A DNA stretch of 54,057 nucleotides, taken from positions 1 through 54,057 of the forward strand of contig JADKHR010000002.1 in NCBI GenBank assembly GCA_016721625.1. Reading direction: 5' to 3'. Shown one piece after another: positions 19,119-29,062 of this stretch. Below the pieces are notes generated by a model. It saw only the letters and a program-made list of their open reading frames with translations. It searched no databases and was not told where the DNA came from. The position numbers and the translations under genes are program-made. Source of the DNA: Elusimicrobiota bacterium (lineage in GTDB: Bacteria > Elusimicrobiota > Elusimicrobia > FEN-1173). Position 1 is the first letter of the stretch, and every line of letters begins with the position of its first letter.

Positions 19119-20170
19119 TCAAGGCACCCCTTGGCCATCATCGCTTTTACCACCCGTGTCGCGCCACGCCCGTCAATCAGGAGCCGACCGCGAGACGACA
19201 TCCTCCTCCGAACATCGGGCGAGTCGGCGAGCCATTGAAGACGGCGTTGAAGCGATTTTTCCCTCAAGCCTGCCGCGGGTCCCAAATTCCACGCCACTCC
19301 CGCCCGGTGCAAAGACCGCGCGATTCTGACCTGGTTGTCGGCCTGCTCCACAAGAAGCGCCGGAAGGCCCAGGCGAGAGATCTCCCAGCAGGTGGAACCC
19401 GCAGAAACCACCGCCAAATCGGCTCGGGCCATCAGACGGGCCATATGGCTCGGGTTCCGCCGGACATGGACCCGATGGATTCCCGTGGAAACCAACAGAT
19501 TCTTGAGCGTCTTTTCCTTCTTATAACCCGGGCCTAAAATCACCTCAATTTCAAAAGACGGGTTCGAAACATGGGAAAGCGCCTCCAAAGCGGTCTTTGT
19601 CATATTGTGGGGGTCGGTTCCCCCGCCGGAAATGAGGAGCCGTGGGCGGGGGCCCGCTTTGTGGGTCCGGCTCCCCGCCTGAACGAATTCTTTTCTCAAC
19701 AACGCAAAAGAGGGACCCAGAAGCAGGCGGGTGCGAGGAGAACATTTCGGATAGAGGCTTTTCTTTGCATGAAGGTTGTGGTTGACCACCATGTCCGCAA
19801 AACCCTCCCCGGAGGTTCCTAGATCGTCGATCCACAACAGAAGACATCCGTTGTTCCGCAAGACTTTTCTAAAGGTGGAATGAAAATGATACCCGTCCAC
19901 CGCCACCCATTGGGCCCCATGCTTTTTGGCGTGACCCGCGGTGAGTTTCGCATCAGCGGATCCTCCCGGAGCAACGGCCATGGAAACCACACGAAACCCT
20001 TCTTTGCGAATCCTGTTTTTAAGGCCGGAAGGTTTCTGGCCGTCAAAAAATGGCCCGGCCCCCGAGGCCCGCCACGCTTGCGCCTGAGCCAGACAACGCA
20101 TCACATGACCGGTTCCCGTTCGGACATGGGCATCCGCCCGAATGAGGAGGGTGGGGGAGGAGTGAATCAC
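19115..20170 (-). CDS. pseG: UDP-2,4-diacetamido-2,4,6-trideoxy-beta-L-altropyranose hydrolase
   Basis: Removes UDP from the PseH product before PseI acts. The 351-residue GT-B-like hydrolase opens LLIRADAHVRTGTGHVMRCLAQAQAW, the PseG/SpsG signature with the catalytic GxGHxMR histidine, then WVAVDGYHFHSTFRKVL, LWIDDLG, LLLGPSFALLRKEF, LLISGGGTDPHNMT, ADLAVVSAGSTCWEISRLGLPALLVEQADNQ. Start GTG 20170 overlaps the aminotransferase stop as GTGA. Full length and unbroken. Confidence 0.94.
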   Translation of the reverse strand: MIHSSPTLLIRADAHVRTGTGHVMRCLAQAQAWRASGAGPFFDGQKPSGLKNRIRKEGFRVVSMAVAPGGSADAKLTAGHAKKHGAQWVAVDGYHFHSTFRKVLRNNGCLLLWIDDLGTSGEGFADMVVNHNLHAKKSLYPKCSPRTRLLLGPSFALLRKEFVQAGSRTHKAGPRPRLLISGGGTDPHNMTKTALEALSHVSNPSFEIEVILGPGYKKEKTLKNLLVSTGIHRVHVRRNPSHMARLMARADLAVVSAGSTCWEISRLGLPALLVEQADNQVRIARSLHRAGVAWNLGPAAGLREKSLQRRLQWLADSPDVRRRMSSRGRLLIDGRGATRVVKAMMAKGCLE

Positions 20171-21463
20171 GGCCGCCGGAAAACGGGTTGAACCGGCGGC
20201 CCTTCCAGGAAAGAAGCCGGGCGCCCACTTTCCAGGGCCGTCTTCATCCGTTGAAACACCTGCCGGTAGACCCCGAGAGTCTTCTGAACGTCTTTGAAAG
20301 CGTGCCCCAAAGAGACATTGTGCAAACCCAAAGAGAGAACACCGCGTTTCGCCGTTTCTTGAATAAAAAGGCTCCGCAGAGTCAGATCTCCCACTTTCCC
20401 CAGATCACTGAACGTCAGCATGGTTCGGGGGAGAATCCCACGCACTGGGTTTCATTGGACAATCCAAACTCTTTCGCCAGATCGTTGTATTCCCTTTGAA
20501 GGTTTCTCCCCATGGACCAGAGATGGGGAACCACTTTCCCTCGCTTCAGTTCCGCGAGCGTCGCCAGGGCGGCCGCCAGGGCGATGGTTTCTCCGCCGAA
20601 GGTAAAGGAGAAAAAAACCTTGTCAAAAACCTTCATGATCTCCCGTCTGCCAACGACGGCCGAAATGGGAAATCCGTTCCCCAGGGCTTTGCCGAAGCAG
20701 GCCAGGTCCGGCGTCACTTTGAAATATTCCTGGGCACCCCCAGGGAAAATCGAAACCCGGTCACGATCTCATCAAAAATGAGAATCGCTCCCTCTTTTCG
20801 AGCCAGCGCCTTCACTTGCCGAAGAAATCCCGGGGCGGGAGGGACCACTCCCACAGGTTCCATAATGACGGCCGCCACCCGGCCAGGGTTTTCCAGGAAA
20901 ATTTGTCGGAGAGATTCCAGCTTATTGTATTCAAACGTTCGCGTGAGTTTCGCCACGGTGGGCGGCACTCCCAGGTTTCGGGTCGTGGTCCCAATGGACC
21001 AATCGTGCCATCCGTGATAGCCCGAAGAGGCGATGATCTCACGGCCCGTATAGGCCCTGGCGACCCGGACGGCCCCGGCCGTGGCATCGGACCCATTCTT
21101 TCCAAACCGAACCATCTCGGCGCAGGGAATGAGGGCGCAGAGATCCTCGGCCAATTCGACCTCCAACCGATGGGGAAGGGAAAATGAAACACCCTCTTTC
21201 AATTGGCGCTGAACCGCCTTCGTGACCGCGGGGTGGCCGTAACCGAGCACGACCGCGCCCAACGCTGAAATGTAGTCGATGTACTCGTTCCCGTCCACGT
21301 CCCAGACATGACTGCCCCGGCCTCTTTGAAGAAAAACGGGAGAAACCCCTTGGACGAATTGGGTGGGCCCCTTGCTGAAGGTCTGGGTGCAAGAGGGAAT
21401 CAGCCCCTCCGCCCGGCGAAGAAGGTTCCGGGAATTTTTAAGCGAACGGACGCTTTGTTTCAT
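20167..21463 (-). CDS. Class III aminotransferase, glutamate-1-semialdehyde aminomutase-like (frameshifted)
   Basis: Reassembled (about 431 residues): MKQSVRSLKNSRNLLRRAEGLIP, GSHVWDVDGNEYIDYISALGAVVLGYGHPAV, VRFGKNGSDATAGAVRVARAYTGRE, SSGYHGWHDW, AAVIMEPVGVVPPAPGFL and ILIFDEIVTGFR; then after frame changes near 20715 and 20445, CFGKALGNGFPISAVVG with the PLP lysine, and SFTFGGETIALAAALAT. The family transfers or migrates amino groups; similar genes accompany nonulosonate and capsule clusters and may install an amino group on the sugar or its precursor. True haem-type GSA aminomutase is unlikely in this context. Confidence 0.83.
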
Positions 21464-21470
21464 AGGACTC

Positions 21471-22743
21471 TCACTTCCCTGCTTTCTGAAAAGACCCGCG
21501 GGCCTCTAAAACTTTCCCCATGGCCGAAAGGATATCGTCCATGTCTCCGGTGGTCGCGGGAGCGCGCACGACTCCTAAAAGGAGCAAGTCCGTTTCATGC
21601 ATGCGCTCAGCCACAGGGCAGAGGCCCTTATCATAGGTGGCTTTGCCTTGGTAGTAACGGAACGCCGCCGGCCGACGGTCATGATAAATGGGGTTGAGGT
21701 AGAGAGGCTTGACGTAACCCGCGCCCACGGGGATGCCTTCCGCGGCCATGGCCTGAACGAATTGCGCCCGGCTGATCCCGGCGGTGGCCTCGTGAAACCG
21801 AAAGGGGTACATGTAATAAACATGTTGGCATTCCGGTTTAACGATCACGGGGGAGAGGCCGGGCAAGGAACTCAACCCTTGATTCAAATGGGCGGCCAAT
21901 TTTATCCGGTGGGCGTTCAACGTATCCAATCGCCCCAGCTGAACAATGCCCAGAGCCGCCTCCAACTCGGTCATCCGGTAATTCCAACCTAAAAGAGTGG
22001 AGGTGTACGTTCGTTCTTTTTGCCCTTCCGTGATCATCTCTCCATGGTTTCGCACCAGGCGGGCGGCCTCGGCAATGACGGGGTCCTTGGTGATCAACAT
22101 TCCGCCTTCTCCCGTCATAATGGTTTTGGATTCCGTGAAGGAGAAAATGCCGCAGTCCCCCATCGTCCCCACACGCCGCCCTTTGTAGAAGGCGCCCGGA
22201 GCCTGGGCGCAATCTTCAATCACTTTCAGGCCGCGCTCACGGGCGACGGACAACAAGGGGTCCATATCGGCCGGATGGCCAAAAAGATGGACGGGAATCA
22301 TCGCCCGGGTCAGCGGACTGACGGCCGCGCGAACGGCGTCGGCATCCAAACCGAAGGTGTCTTCTTCGATATCCGCAAAAACGGGAATCGCGTTGTGCAT
22401 CAGCGCGCAGGTGGCGGTGGACGTAAAGGTGTAGGGCGGAACGATGACCTCTTCCCCCGGTTGAACACCCACCGCCACCACCGCCGCGTGAAGGGCGGCG
22501 GTGGCCGAGTTGAACGCCACCGCGTACGGCACGCCGTGATAGGCGGCGAACTCCCTCTCAAACCGCTTGATTTGTTCCCCACCCAAAAAAGCTTGCCCGG
22601 GAGCGGCGATGAAGGTGGATATGTGCCCGCTCTCCAAGACCGCCATCACCGCCTTCTTCTCCTCCTCCCCGATCATGGGGTGGGGCGGAAAAAGGGGTCT
22701 GGCGGGTTTTGGAGCCGCCAAACAAAGCCAATGGTTCTTTCAT
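21471..22743 (-). CDS. DegT/DnrJ/EryC1/StrS sugar aminotransferase (N-terminal frameshift)
   Basis: PLP-dependent nucleotide-sugar aminotransferase, about 424 residues. MKEPLALFGGSKTRQTPF, in another frame, is the natural start (ATG 22743 with GAGGTG upstream); the frame changes near 22690 at a G/A-rich run. Then PPHPMIGEEEKKAV, AVAFNSATAALHAA, EVIVPPYTFTSTATCALMHNAIPVFADIEEDTFGLD, VIEDCAQAPGAFYKGRRVGTMGD and FSFTESKTIMTGEGGML, with Lys of ESK as the Schiff-base residue. It sits two bases after a Gfo/Idh oxidoreductase; such pairs oxidise then aminate a 3-keto sugar (WlbA/WlbC or WbpB/WbpE logic). Confidence 0.9.
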
Positions 22744-22745
22744 AT

Positions 22746-23780
22746 TCACCTCGATGGGATAAGAATGGGACTGTCTTTTAACGGCAAATGGATCCGCCGA
22801 CCGTCCGACGCCGCCGACTCCCGCAACGCGCAAATGATTTCCATGGCCCGTCGCCCGTCCTCGCCGCCTGACACCGGCGCCTGGCCTTTGTCCAAGCACT
22901 CCACCAGATGGGCCATGGCCTGCAACATGAATTCCCTGCCTCCCCCGGCGTCCACGGGGGAAGGAGCGGGGGACAAATCCCGGAGGCCGGGAAATCGTTT
23001 ACTTCCCGTGGACGCCTCAAAGGACGAGTCGAAACCGTGCGACGTGATCCGAAACCGGCCGGATTCGCCTAAAAAATTGAACTCAAAAATCGTATACGCT
23101 CGGACGTCCAACGCCTGGATCGCCACCAGGGGCCCGTTTTTAAAACTCAACCACCCATCGATATTGGGGTCCGACGCATTCGGAGCCGCGATTCGACTCT
23201 CGATGCCTTGAACCCAATCCACCTCGCCCAGACAGAATCTCAAGAAATCAAATAAATGGGTCCCCGTGTTGGCCACGCCGGCGGTGTAGTAAGCGGTGAC
23301 CTGTTGCAACCGCCCCAGTCCCCCCCCGCGAACGAAGGCGGCCGCTTCCCGGTGAAACCGATCGAAACGCCTTTGATGATCGACCATCAAAAGGATGTTT
23401 TTCTCCCGGCATATTCGGAGGATGGCGTCGGCGTCTGCGAGACTGTTCGACAGGGGTTTTTCGCAGAAGATGGCTTTAACGCCTGCACGGGCCGCGCGCT
23501 CCACCATAGCCCGGTGGGTATCGTTCCACGTGCAGATAGAGACGATATCCAGTTTTTCCCGGTCGAAAAGCGTTTCGTCATTGGGGTAGAGGGCCGCCAC
23601 ATTGAATTTTTTTCCATAACGTTCCCGTTTGTCGCGGTCCACGTCGACCAAGGCCACCAATTCCACCCCGGGGGTGCGGCGGTAGGCCCCCGCGTGGGTG
23701 CTGACGTACCCCCGCTCAGGATCGTCGTCGAACCCGCACCCGATCCTACCGCAACCGATGACGGCGGCGCGATAGGTCAT
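22746..23780 (-). CDS. Gfo/Idh/MocA-family sugar oxidoreductase
   Basis: A 344-residue NAD(P)-dependent enzyme from ATG 23780. N-terminal Rossmann: RAAVIGCGRIGCGFDDD; ELVALVDVDRDK; IVSICTWNDTHRAMVERAARAGVKAIFCEKPLS with the EKP motif; LMVDHQRRFDRFH. A C-terminal (beta/alpha) domain follows with THLFDFLRFCLG. The unusual CGxGFDDD insertion resembles nonulosonate-cluster oxidoreductases. Followed two bases later by a DegT aminotransferase, suggesting oxidation of a nucleotide sugar before transamination. The substrate is inferred only. Confidence 0.87.
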   Translation of the reverse strand: MTYRAAVIGCGRIGCGFDDDPERGYVSTHAGAYRRTPGVELVALVDVDRDKRERYGKKFNVAALYPNDETLFDREKLDIVSICTWNDTHRAMVERAARAGVKAIFCEKPLSNSLADADAILRICREKNILLMVDHQRRFDRFHREAAAFVRGGGLGRLQQVTAYYTAGVANTGTHLFDFLRFCLGEVDWVQGIESRIAAPNASDPNIDGWLSFKNGPLVAIQALDVRAYTIFEFNFLGESGRFRITSHGFDSSFEASTGSKRFPGLRDLSPAPSPVDAGGGREFMLQAMAHLVECLDKGQAPVSGGEDGRRAMEIICALRESAASDGRRIHLPLKDSPILIPSR

Positions 23781-23781
23781 G

Positions 23782-24344
23782 TCACCCGGGCCTGGCGTCT
23801 TTCTGGCGCATGGTTTCGTACTCACGGCGCAACAGCCCCATGCGAATCACATCGTAGTAGCGGAAATTGCGATATTGCTCTTCTCGCAAGATTCCTTCTC
23901 GCTTGAACCCGGCGTTTTCGTAAGCCTTGACTCCGCCTTTGTTCTCCGCGTTGACGCCCAGTTACCCGGTTATGTTAAGTTTTTCAAACCCATAGGTCGC
24001 CATGGCTTTGGTCACCGCCGTGCCGATCCCCGATTCCAATAACGTTTATCGCCGAGGAAGATTCTGAATTCAGCCGTCCGCATGATCCACTGAATGCTGT
24101 AGAGCCCCGTTGTCCCCAACAGGGCGTCGCCTTTCCGAGCGCACACGGCAAAGGGGATGTCCTTCCCGCCGCGTTGTTCGGTTTCCCATTGTTCGGTTAA
24201 TCGTTCCACGGTGGCCGGACGGTCTCCCATAAAGAGGAGCCGAGTCACCTCGGCGTCATTGATCCATTTCACCAATGAGGGCAGATCCGCCCTTTCCAGC
24301 GCGCGAAGATACACCTCTTTTAATACGACGAAGGGTTCTCTCAT
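23782..24344 (-). CDS. pseH: GNAT N-acetyltransferase, PseH-type (frameshift plus in-frame stop)
   Basis: Acetylates the 4-amino group in nonulosonate synthesis. Frame 1 gives VYLRALERADLPSLVKWIND, EVTRLLFMG, FAVCARKGDALLGTTGLYSI and FRIFLGDKRYWNRG; a single-base loss near 24030 moves to GIGTAVTKAMATYGFEKLNI, the acetyl-CoA loop; then a TAA codon near 23965 and LGVNAENKGGVKAYENAGFKREGILREE, the typical GNAT tail. About 187 residues. Gene order pseF-like/pseH and ATGA overlap (24344) support the role. The stop replaces a codon in the beta strand before the conserved V-x-N and may be a sequencing error. Confidence 0.78.
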
Positions 24345-25123
24345 AACGGACGATCTCCTGGGGGTACTTGATGGGTCGCCAGCGCGGCCGCATAACCCTC
24401 GTTGCGCGAGTGGCTCGCATTGAGGGCCGCCAAAGCCGGTTCACTTCGGAGGAGGGATAAAACTCCCTCCATGGTAAAGGGGGGTTCCCCGGGACGATAA
24501 AGCCGCCCATAGATTTCCCGCAAAAAGGCCAAATCCTCTTCGTAGTCCAGGGTCCACCGCAGAGCCGACAAATCCACAAAATGGCGAACGTTCCGTGCCC
24601 TGAACCCGTTTAACGGATCCGCCAGGTAGCTGGTGAACCACTCGCGCCAAAAAGGATTGGAAACCTCCCGGGACAACTTCGCCAGCAGGCCCGTGGGGAA
24701 CACCTCCGTATCCAGCCCGTCGGGGAAGGTCGGAGGTTGCGTATTGCAAACATAGTCGGCGGTTTCTCCGTGCGATAAAAAGTCGCCCACCAATTGGTCC
24801 ATCACCAGGGGATCGACCAAGGGGCAATCCGCGGTCACCCGGACCAGGGCGCGGGCGCCGAACCGCCCAGCCGTTTGGTGCAACCGATCCACTAAATCGG
24901 TCTGGCTCCCGGCATAGAAGGGTATGCCGTTGGACTCGGCAAAAGCCCGAATAGGGGCATCCGCCGGATCGGCGCTGGTGGCAATGACCACCTGGTCCAC
25001 GCGCCTCGCCGCCCGCGCCCGTTGAACGACGTGCCAGAGGACCGGTCGTCCCGCCAGGTCGGCCAGGGCTTTCCCCGGCAAGCGGGGGGAATTCATTCTG
25101 ACTTGGATGGCGGCGACGATCAT
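24341..25123 (-). CDS. SpsF-like CMP-nonulosonate cytidylyltransferase
   Basis: A 260-residue nucleotidyltransferase of the SpsF/NeuA fold: MIVAAIQVRMNSPRLPGKALADLAGRP (CTP-binding loop), VIATSADPADAPIRAF, ARALVRVTADCPLVDPLVMD (metal-site Asp), TFPDGLDTEVF, WTLDYEEDLAFLREIY. In pse-type clusters this protein activates the nonulosonic acid with CTP, the same job as PseF; SpsF of Bacillus has this architecture. ATGA overlaps at both ends. Exact activated sugar is inferred from PseB-C-G-H-I neighbours. Confidence 0.85.
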   Translation of the reverse strand: MIVAAIQVRMNSPRLPGKALADLAGRPVLWHVVQRARAARRVDQVVIATSADPADAPIRAFAESNGIPFYAGSQTDLVDRLHQTAGRFGARALVRVTADCPLVDPLVMDQLVGDFLSHGETADYVCNTQPPTFPDGLDTEVFPTGLLAKLSREVSNPFWREWFTSYLADPLNGFRARNVRHFVDLSALRWTLDYEEDLAFLREIYGRLYRPGEPPFTMEGVLSLLRSEPALAALNASHSRNEGYAAALATHQVPPGDRPL

Positions 25124-26153
25124 AAAGGGGTTGGCGCTTGGAACGTTTCATGGAGAAAAGACCCGACACGTCGATCCTCGCCCCTCGGCGAGCCGAGGCT
25201 TTCGCCGCGAGCGCAATGCCCAGCGACTGGCGCGCCGATTCTCCGTCGATCCCGGGTTTCCCGCGCCCGCGGATGCATCGTAAAAAATGGGCCATTTCCT
25301 TTAAGTATGGTCTGTTCGGGTCGTCGCGGTCCCGCCAGGTCGTCCAGCGCCGGGTTTCACCGTTAAACAAACGAGCGACTCCCTTCTTGTAATCGCAACG
25401 GAGGTACCCCGCCTCCCCGATCACCTCGCACCATCGCTCGTGGGGCCGCTGGAGATAGTCCAGATGGACGCTCACCACCTTTCGGTGGGACGTCGTCAAG
25501 AGGATTTCCGCCACATCTTCCGTGTCGATGTCCAGGGAGCTGAATTTCCCCCCCACGCAATAGACCGAAACCAACGGTCCAAAAAACCACAGCGCGCAAT
25601 CAATTTCATGGATAGAGTCCAGAATCACCCCGCCGCCCAAGCGGGAGCGGGCCCCATACCCCCGGCGGTAATCCTCCCAAGGGTGTCGCCAGGGGAGGTA
25701 GGAACCCACGTGCAACCGAGCGCTGAGGACGGCCCCAAGGCGACCCTGATCCAGCCATTCTTTGACTTTCATGGCGCAGGCATTGAACCGTAGATTGTAA
25801 CCCACCATCAGAACGCGCTCTTTCTTTCGGGACAGCGCGATCAGACTGTCCACCCCCCTCCATTGGTGAGAGAGGGGCTTCTCGACAAACACATGACAAT
25901 CCCGGGACAGGGCCTCGCGGGCCAGGGACCGGTGAGAGTTCGTCGGGGTGCAAACGAGCACCGCCTCCGGGTTCTCTCTCCAGGCTTCTCCCAACGTCCG
26001 GCGGGGGGTCACTCCGAATTCCCGTGCGACGGACGCGCTTCGTTTCGCGTCCCGATCGTACACATCAATGTTTTTTTCGCCCAAGGAAACCAGATTCCCC
26101 ACGTGCCTCCGACCGATGGACCCGCAACCCAAAACCAGAAGAGGGGATTTCAT
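25120..26153 (-). CDS. Gfo/Idh/MocA-family oxidoreductase (frameshift at C-terminus)
   Basis: Second Gfo/Idh enzyme, N-terminus MKSPLLVLGCGSIGRRHVGNL (ATG 26153, ATGA overlap with methyltransferase stop). Rossmann GCGSIGRRH, AVLVCTPTNSHRSLAREAL, HVFVEKPLSH (EKP), VLMVGYNLRFN, LGGGVILDSIHEIDCALWFFG. The frame runs open far past the end (to 24441) only because a base change near 25190 hides the stop; the other frame ends HETFQAPTPL with TGA overlapping the SpsF-like ATG, matching the ATGA pattern elsewhere. About 344 residues. Sits beside the cytidylyltransferase; likely oxidises a sugar-nucleotide or nonulosonate. Confidence 0.83.
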
Positions 26154-26857
26154 GGACGTCGGATCTTCCGCTGGGTCCCCAGGACCGAAGACGTGGGGAC
26201 ATAATGATCCGTCAACCTTTTCTCCAAAAGCCATACGCCCGTTCGTTCGTTTTCCGGAACACCCCCGGAGAGGACCTTGGAGGAGTGACCGTTGGTTAAC
26301 ATCGCCACGGGGTGATAGAGGCCGGAAGCCAAAAACAGCTCCGCGTAGTTCTGTTTAAATGTTTGGATCGAGGGATCCTTCACATGATGATACGGAACCC
26401 GATGTCGGTTGGCGGGCGAAAAATCCCCTAACAGAAGGAACCCTTGGTCCGAGAGGAAACGGTCCAACTCGGCGACGGCGGACAAGAGGAGGTTCCGGTC
26501 GATCCAATGAAAAACGAAATTCACAATGATCAAGTCGAAGGTCCCCCGCACGGGAAGGCGGGTGGCCTGTCCTCTCAAGAGACGGACCGAAGGATACCGG
26601 CGCCGTCCATCCTGGACCGCTTCTTGGGAAGCCTCCACCCCCACGGTTTCACCTCCGTAACGGCGATTCACCTCGGCCAGCCGGTATCCATTGGCCGCTC
26701 CGATTTCCAAGACGCGTTTGGGCCGTAACTGGTAAAGGTCCATGAGCCGAAGGGGGAGGTCGCGGGCCGGGTCAAAACCCACCAGCGCGGTTCTGTTTCG
26801 CCGGAACCATTGGTCCCCCTCCGACGAATAAAACAGGGTCTCTTGTTTACCGGACAT
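26150..26857 (-). CDS. Class I SAM-dependent methyltransferase
   Basis: A 235-residue protein starting MSGKQETLFYSSEGDQWFRRN. Motif I VLEIGAANGYRLAEVNRRYGG, motif II TVGVEASQEAV, motif IV FDLIIVNFVFHWID, and motif VI FLSDQGFLLLGDFSPANRHRVPYHH. The YSSEGDxWFRRN opening and the HW motif are shared with sugar methyltransferases found near nonulosonate genes. The 3' end overlaps the next gene by ATGA; its start overlaps the pseC stop by 11 bases. Acceptor unknown. Confidence 0.86.
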   Translation of the reverse strand: MSGKQETLFYSSEGDQWFRRNRTALVGFDPARDLPLRLMDLYQLRPKRVLEIGAANGYRLAEVNRRYGGETVGVEASQEAVQDGRRRYPSVRLLRGQATRLPVRGTFDLIIVNFVFHWIDRNLLLSAVAELDRFLSDQGFLLLGDFSPANRHRVPYHHVKDPSIQTFKQNYAELFLASGLYHPVAMLTNGHSSKVLSGGVPENERTGVWLLEKRLTDHYVPTSSVLGTQRKIRRP

Positions 26858-28043
26858 AAGCCCCCACCACCTTTCGAACGGCGCGGGAGGCGTCCCGCGC
26901 GTCACGAAGAGTCATGGCATGGGTCATGGGGAGACTGATCAATCGCTCATAGGCGTCTTCAGCCACCGGGCAGAGACCCCGCCGATCCCCAAAACGTTTC
27001 CGGTAATAGGAATGTTGATAGACCGGAAGGTAATGAACGTTCACACCGATGACCTCGGCCTAAAGAGCTTGAAAGATTCTTTTCCGGCCCACGCGAAGGC
27101 GGTCCAGGTCAAGGCGGATCGGATACAAATGCCAGGCCGGAACCGCGTCCTCCCGAACGGATGGGAGCGTGAGCCCGCCCACGCCCGTCAAGGCGCTTTG
27201 GCAGTGGGCGGCGATTTCCCGTCGCCGTTTCAAATTGCTTTCGAGTCGCCCCAGCTGAGACGTTCCCAGCGCAGGAGAAGTCTGGAAGTCGGTAGTTGCA
27301 CTCAATTCCGCCATGTCGTAAATCCAATCGCCCTTTCGCCGGCGCGCGTGCGCGTCCGCATCGATGCCGTGACTGCGAAACCGCCTCAAGCGCTTCGCCA
27401 ACCGCGGATCGTTCGTGGTGACGAGGCCTCCCTCGCCGGTCGTGATGTGTTTAACGGGATGGAAACTGAATACCGTCATGTGACTGATCCCCCCCACGTT
27501 TTTCTGACGATAATGAGCTCCCAGAGCGTGGCAGGCATCCTCAATAACCACCAACCCATGCCGTTTCGCCAACCGAAGCAGTTCTCCCAAATCCGCCGGA
27601 TGGCCGGCATAATCCACGGGGAGGAGGGCTTTGGTGCGCCGCGTGATGGCCCGGGCGGTGGCCGAAGGGTCCAGGGTGAGAGTGTCGGGCGTCACGTCGG
27701 CGAAAACCGGGATCGCCCCCTGGTAGAGAACGCTGTTCGCCGTGGCACAAAAAGTTAAGGGAGAGGTGATGGCTTCGTCTCCGGGACCCAGGCCCGCCGC
27801 GAACGCACAGGCGTGAAGCGCGGCGGTGCCTGAACTGAAAGCGACCGCGTGATGGGACCCCACCCGCTTGGCCATGGCTTCTTCAAACTCCGCTATTTTT
27901 GGGCCTGTGGTGAGCCAGCGAGAGCGCAGAACGTTCGACACCGCCCGCACATCCTCGGGAACGATCTTTTGCCTCCCGTAGGGAAGAAGTTGTGTCCGCA
28001 CGGGCGGCCCCCCGTCGATGGCCAAGCCCTCCGACGCTGTCAT
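26847..28043 (-). CDS. pseC: UDP-4-amino-4,6-dideoxy-N-acetyl-beta-L-altrosamine transaminase (frameshifts)
   Basis: Aminates the PseB product. MTASEGLAIDGGPPVRTQLLPYGRQ, LTTGPKIAEFEEAMAK, AVAFSSGTAALHACAFAAG, ITSPLTFCATANSVLYQGA, VVIEDACHALGAHY and TVFSFHPVKHITTGEGG, with the PLP lysine of VKH. After the frame break at about 27060 the last 66 residues (IGVNVHYLPVYQHSYYRKRFG) continue. Two compensating single-base changes within 27260-27310 also distort the GYNYRLP-DFSCALG-type stretch. About 398 residues. Overlaps pseB by ATGA. Confidence 0.9.
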
Positions 28044-29010
28044 TTTGCCATGGCCCGCAATTGCGCCAGCGTGAGCCACTGGGTGTTTGTATCGCTCGAG
28101 TAACGGAACCCCGCTGGAAGAGCTTTGGCGCCGCGCCAGACTTTTCCCACCCAACTGGGCTCCAGAGGGGGGATGACGAAGAAGGAGCCGGCGTCGAAGG
28201 AGTGACGCCCCTCATCTTCAGATAAAAGCACTTCGTGGAGTTTTTCGCCGGGACGGATGCCGATAACATTTATTTTCGCCGAAGGGCAAACCGCCTTGGC
28301 CATATCAACCACTTTCATACTTGGGATTTTCGGAACGAATAATTCGCCCCATGCATTTGCTCGATGCAGTTAACGACAAAATCAACTCCTTGTTCCAGCG
28401 TGATCCAAAAACGCGTCATTCGAGGGTCCGTAATGGTCACCGTCCCGGTCTTGGCCTGTTCCAAAAACAGAGGCAGGACGCTTCCGCGGCTTCCAACCAC
28501 ATTGCCGTAGCGCACGCACGAAAACGAACTGGCGCGAGGCCCCGCGTAGAAATTCCCTTGAATGAAGAGCTTTTCCGCGCAAAGTTTCGAAGCGCCGTAA
28601 AGGTTCACGGGGTTGACGGCCTTGTCCGTGCTCAAGGCCATGATGCGGGGCACGTTGGCATCAATCCCCGCGTCGATCACGTTTTTCGCTCCGAGGACAT
28701 TCGTTTGAATGGCCTCGAAGGGGTTGTACTCGCAGAGGGGGACCTGCTTCAGGGCCGCCGCGTGGACCACCAAGGAAACGCCCTCCATGGCGCGGCGAAG
28801 CCGATCCTTGTCCCGCACATCCCCTAGGAAAAACCGGAGCGAGGGATCCTTGAAGCGTTTTTGCATCTCCCACTGTTTCCACTCGTCGCGACTGAAAATA
28901 CGAATCGCTTTGGGGTGATACCGCCGCAACAAGATGTCCGTGAATTTTTGCCCAAAAGATCCCGTGCCTCCCGTGAGAAGGATGGTTTGTTGCCGCCAAT
29001 GGAATTTCAT
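28040..29010 (-). CDS. pseB: UDP-N-acetylglucosamine 4,6-dehydratase (inverting)
   Basis: First pseudaminic acid enzyme. MKFHWRQQTILLTGGTGSFGQKFTDILL (TGGTGSFG Rossmann site), FSRDEWKQWEMQKRF, FLGDVRDKDRLRRAMEGV, HAAALKQVPLCEYNPFEAIQTNV, ALSTDKAVNPVNLYGASKLCAEKLF (catalytic YGASK), VRYGNVVGSRGSVLPLF, MTRFWITLEQGVDFV; then a frame break near 28325 and KVVDMAKAV, IGIRPGEKLHEVLLSEDE, the characteristic tail. About 323 residues. Strong GGAGGA Shine-Dalgarno upstream of the ATG at 29010. Confidence 0.95.
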
Positions 29011-29062
29011 TTGTTTCCTCCGTCCGGAGTGGTCGCGAACAAGCGTCGCGCCTGGTGGTGAT

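Noticed and set aside
24441..26234. 597-codon frame suggesting a fusion of a Gfo/Idh enzyme to a C-terminal extension
   Set aside because: The extension is the out-of-frame SpsF-like gene; an indel near 25190 hides the real stop near 25120.
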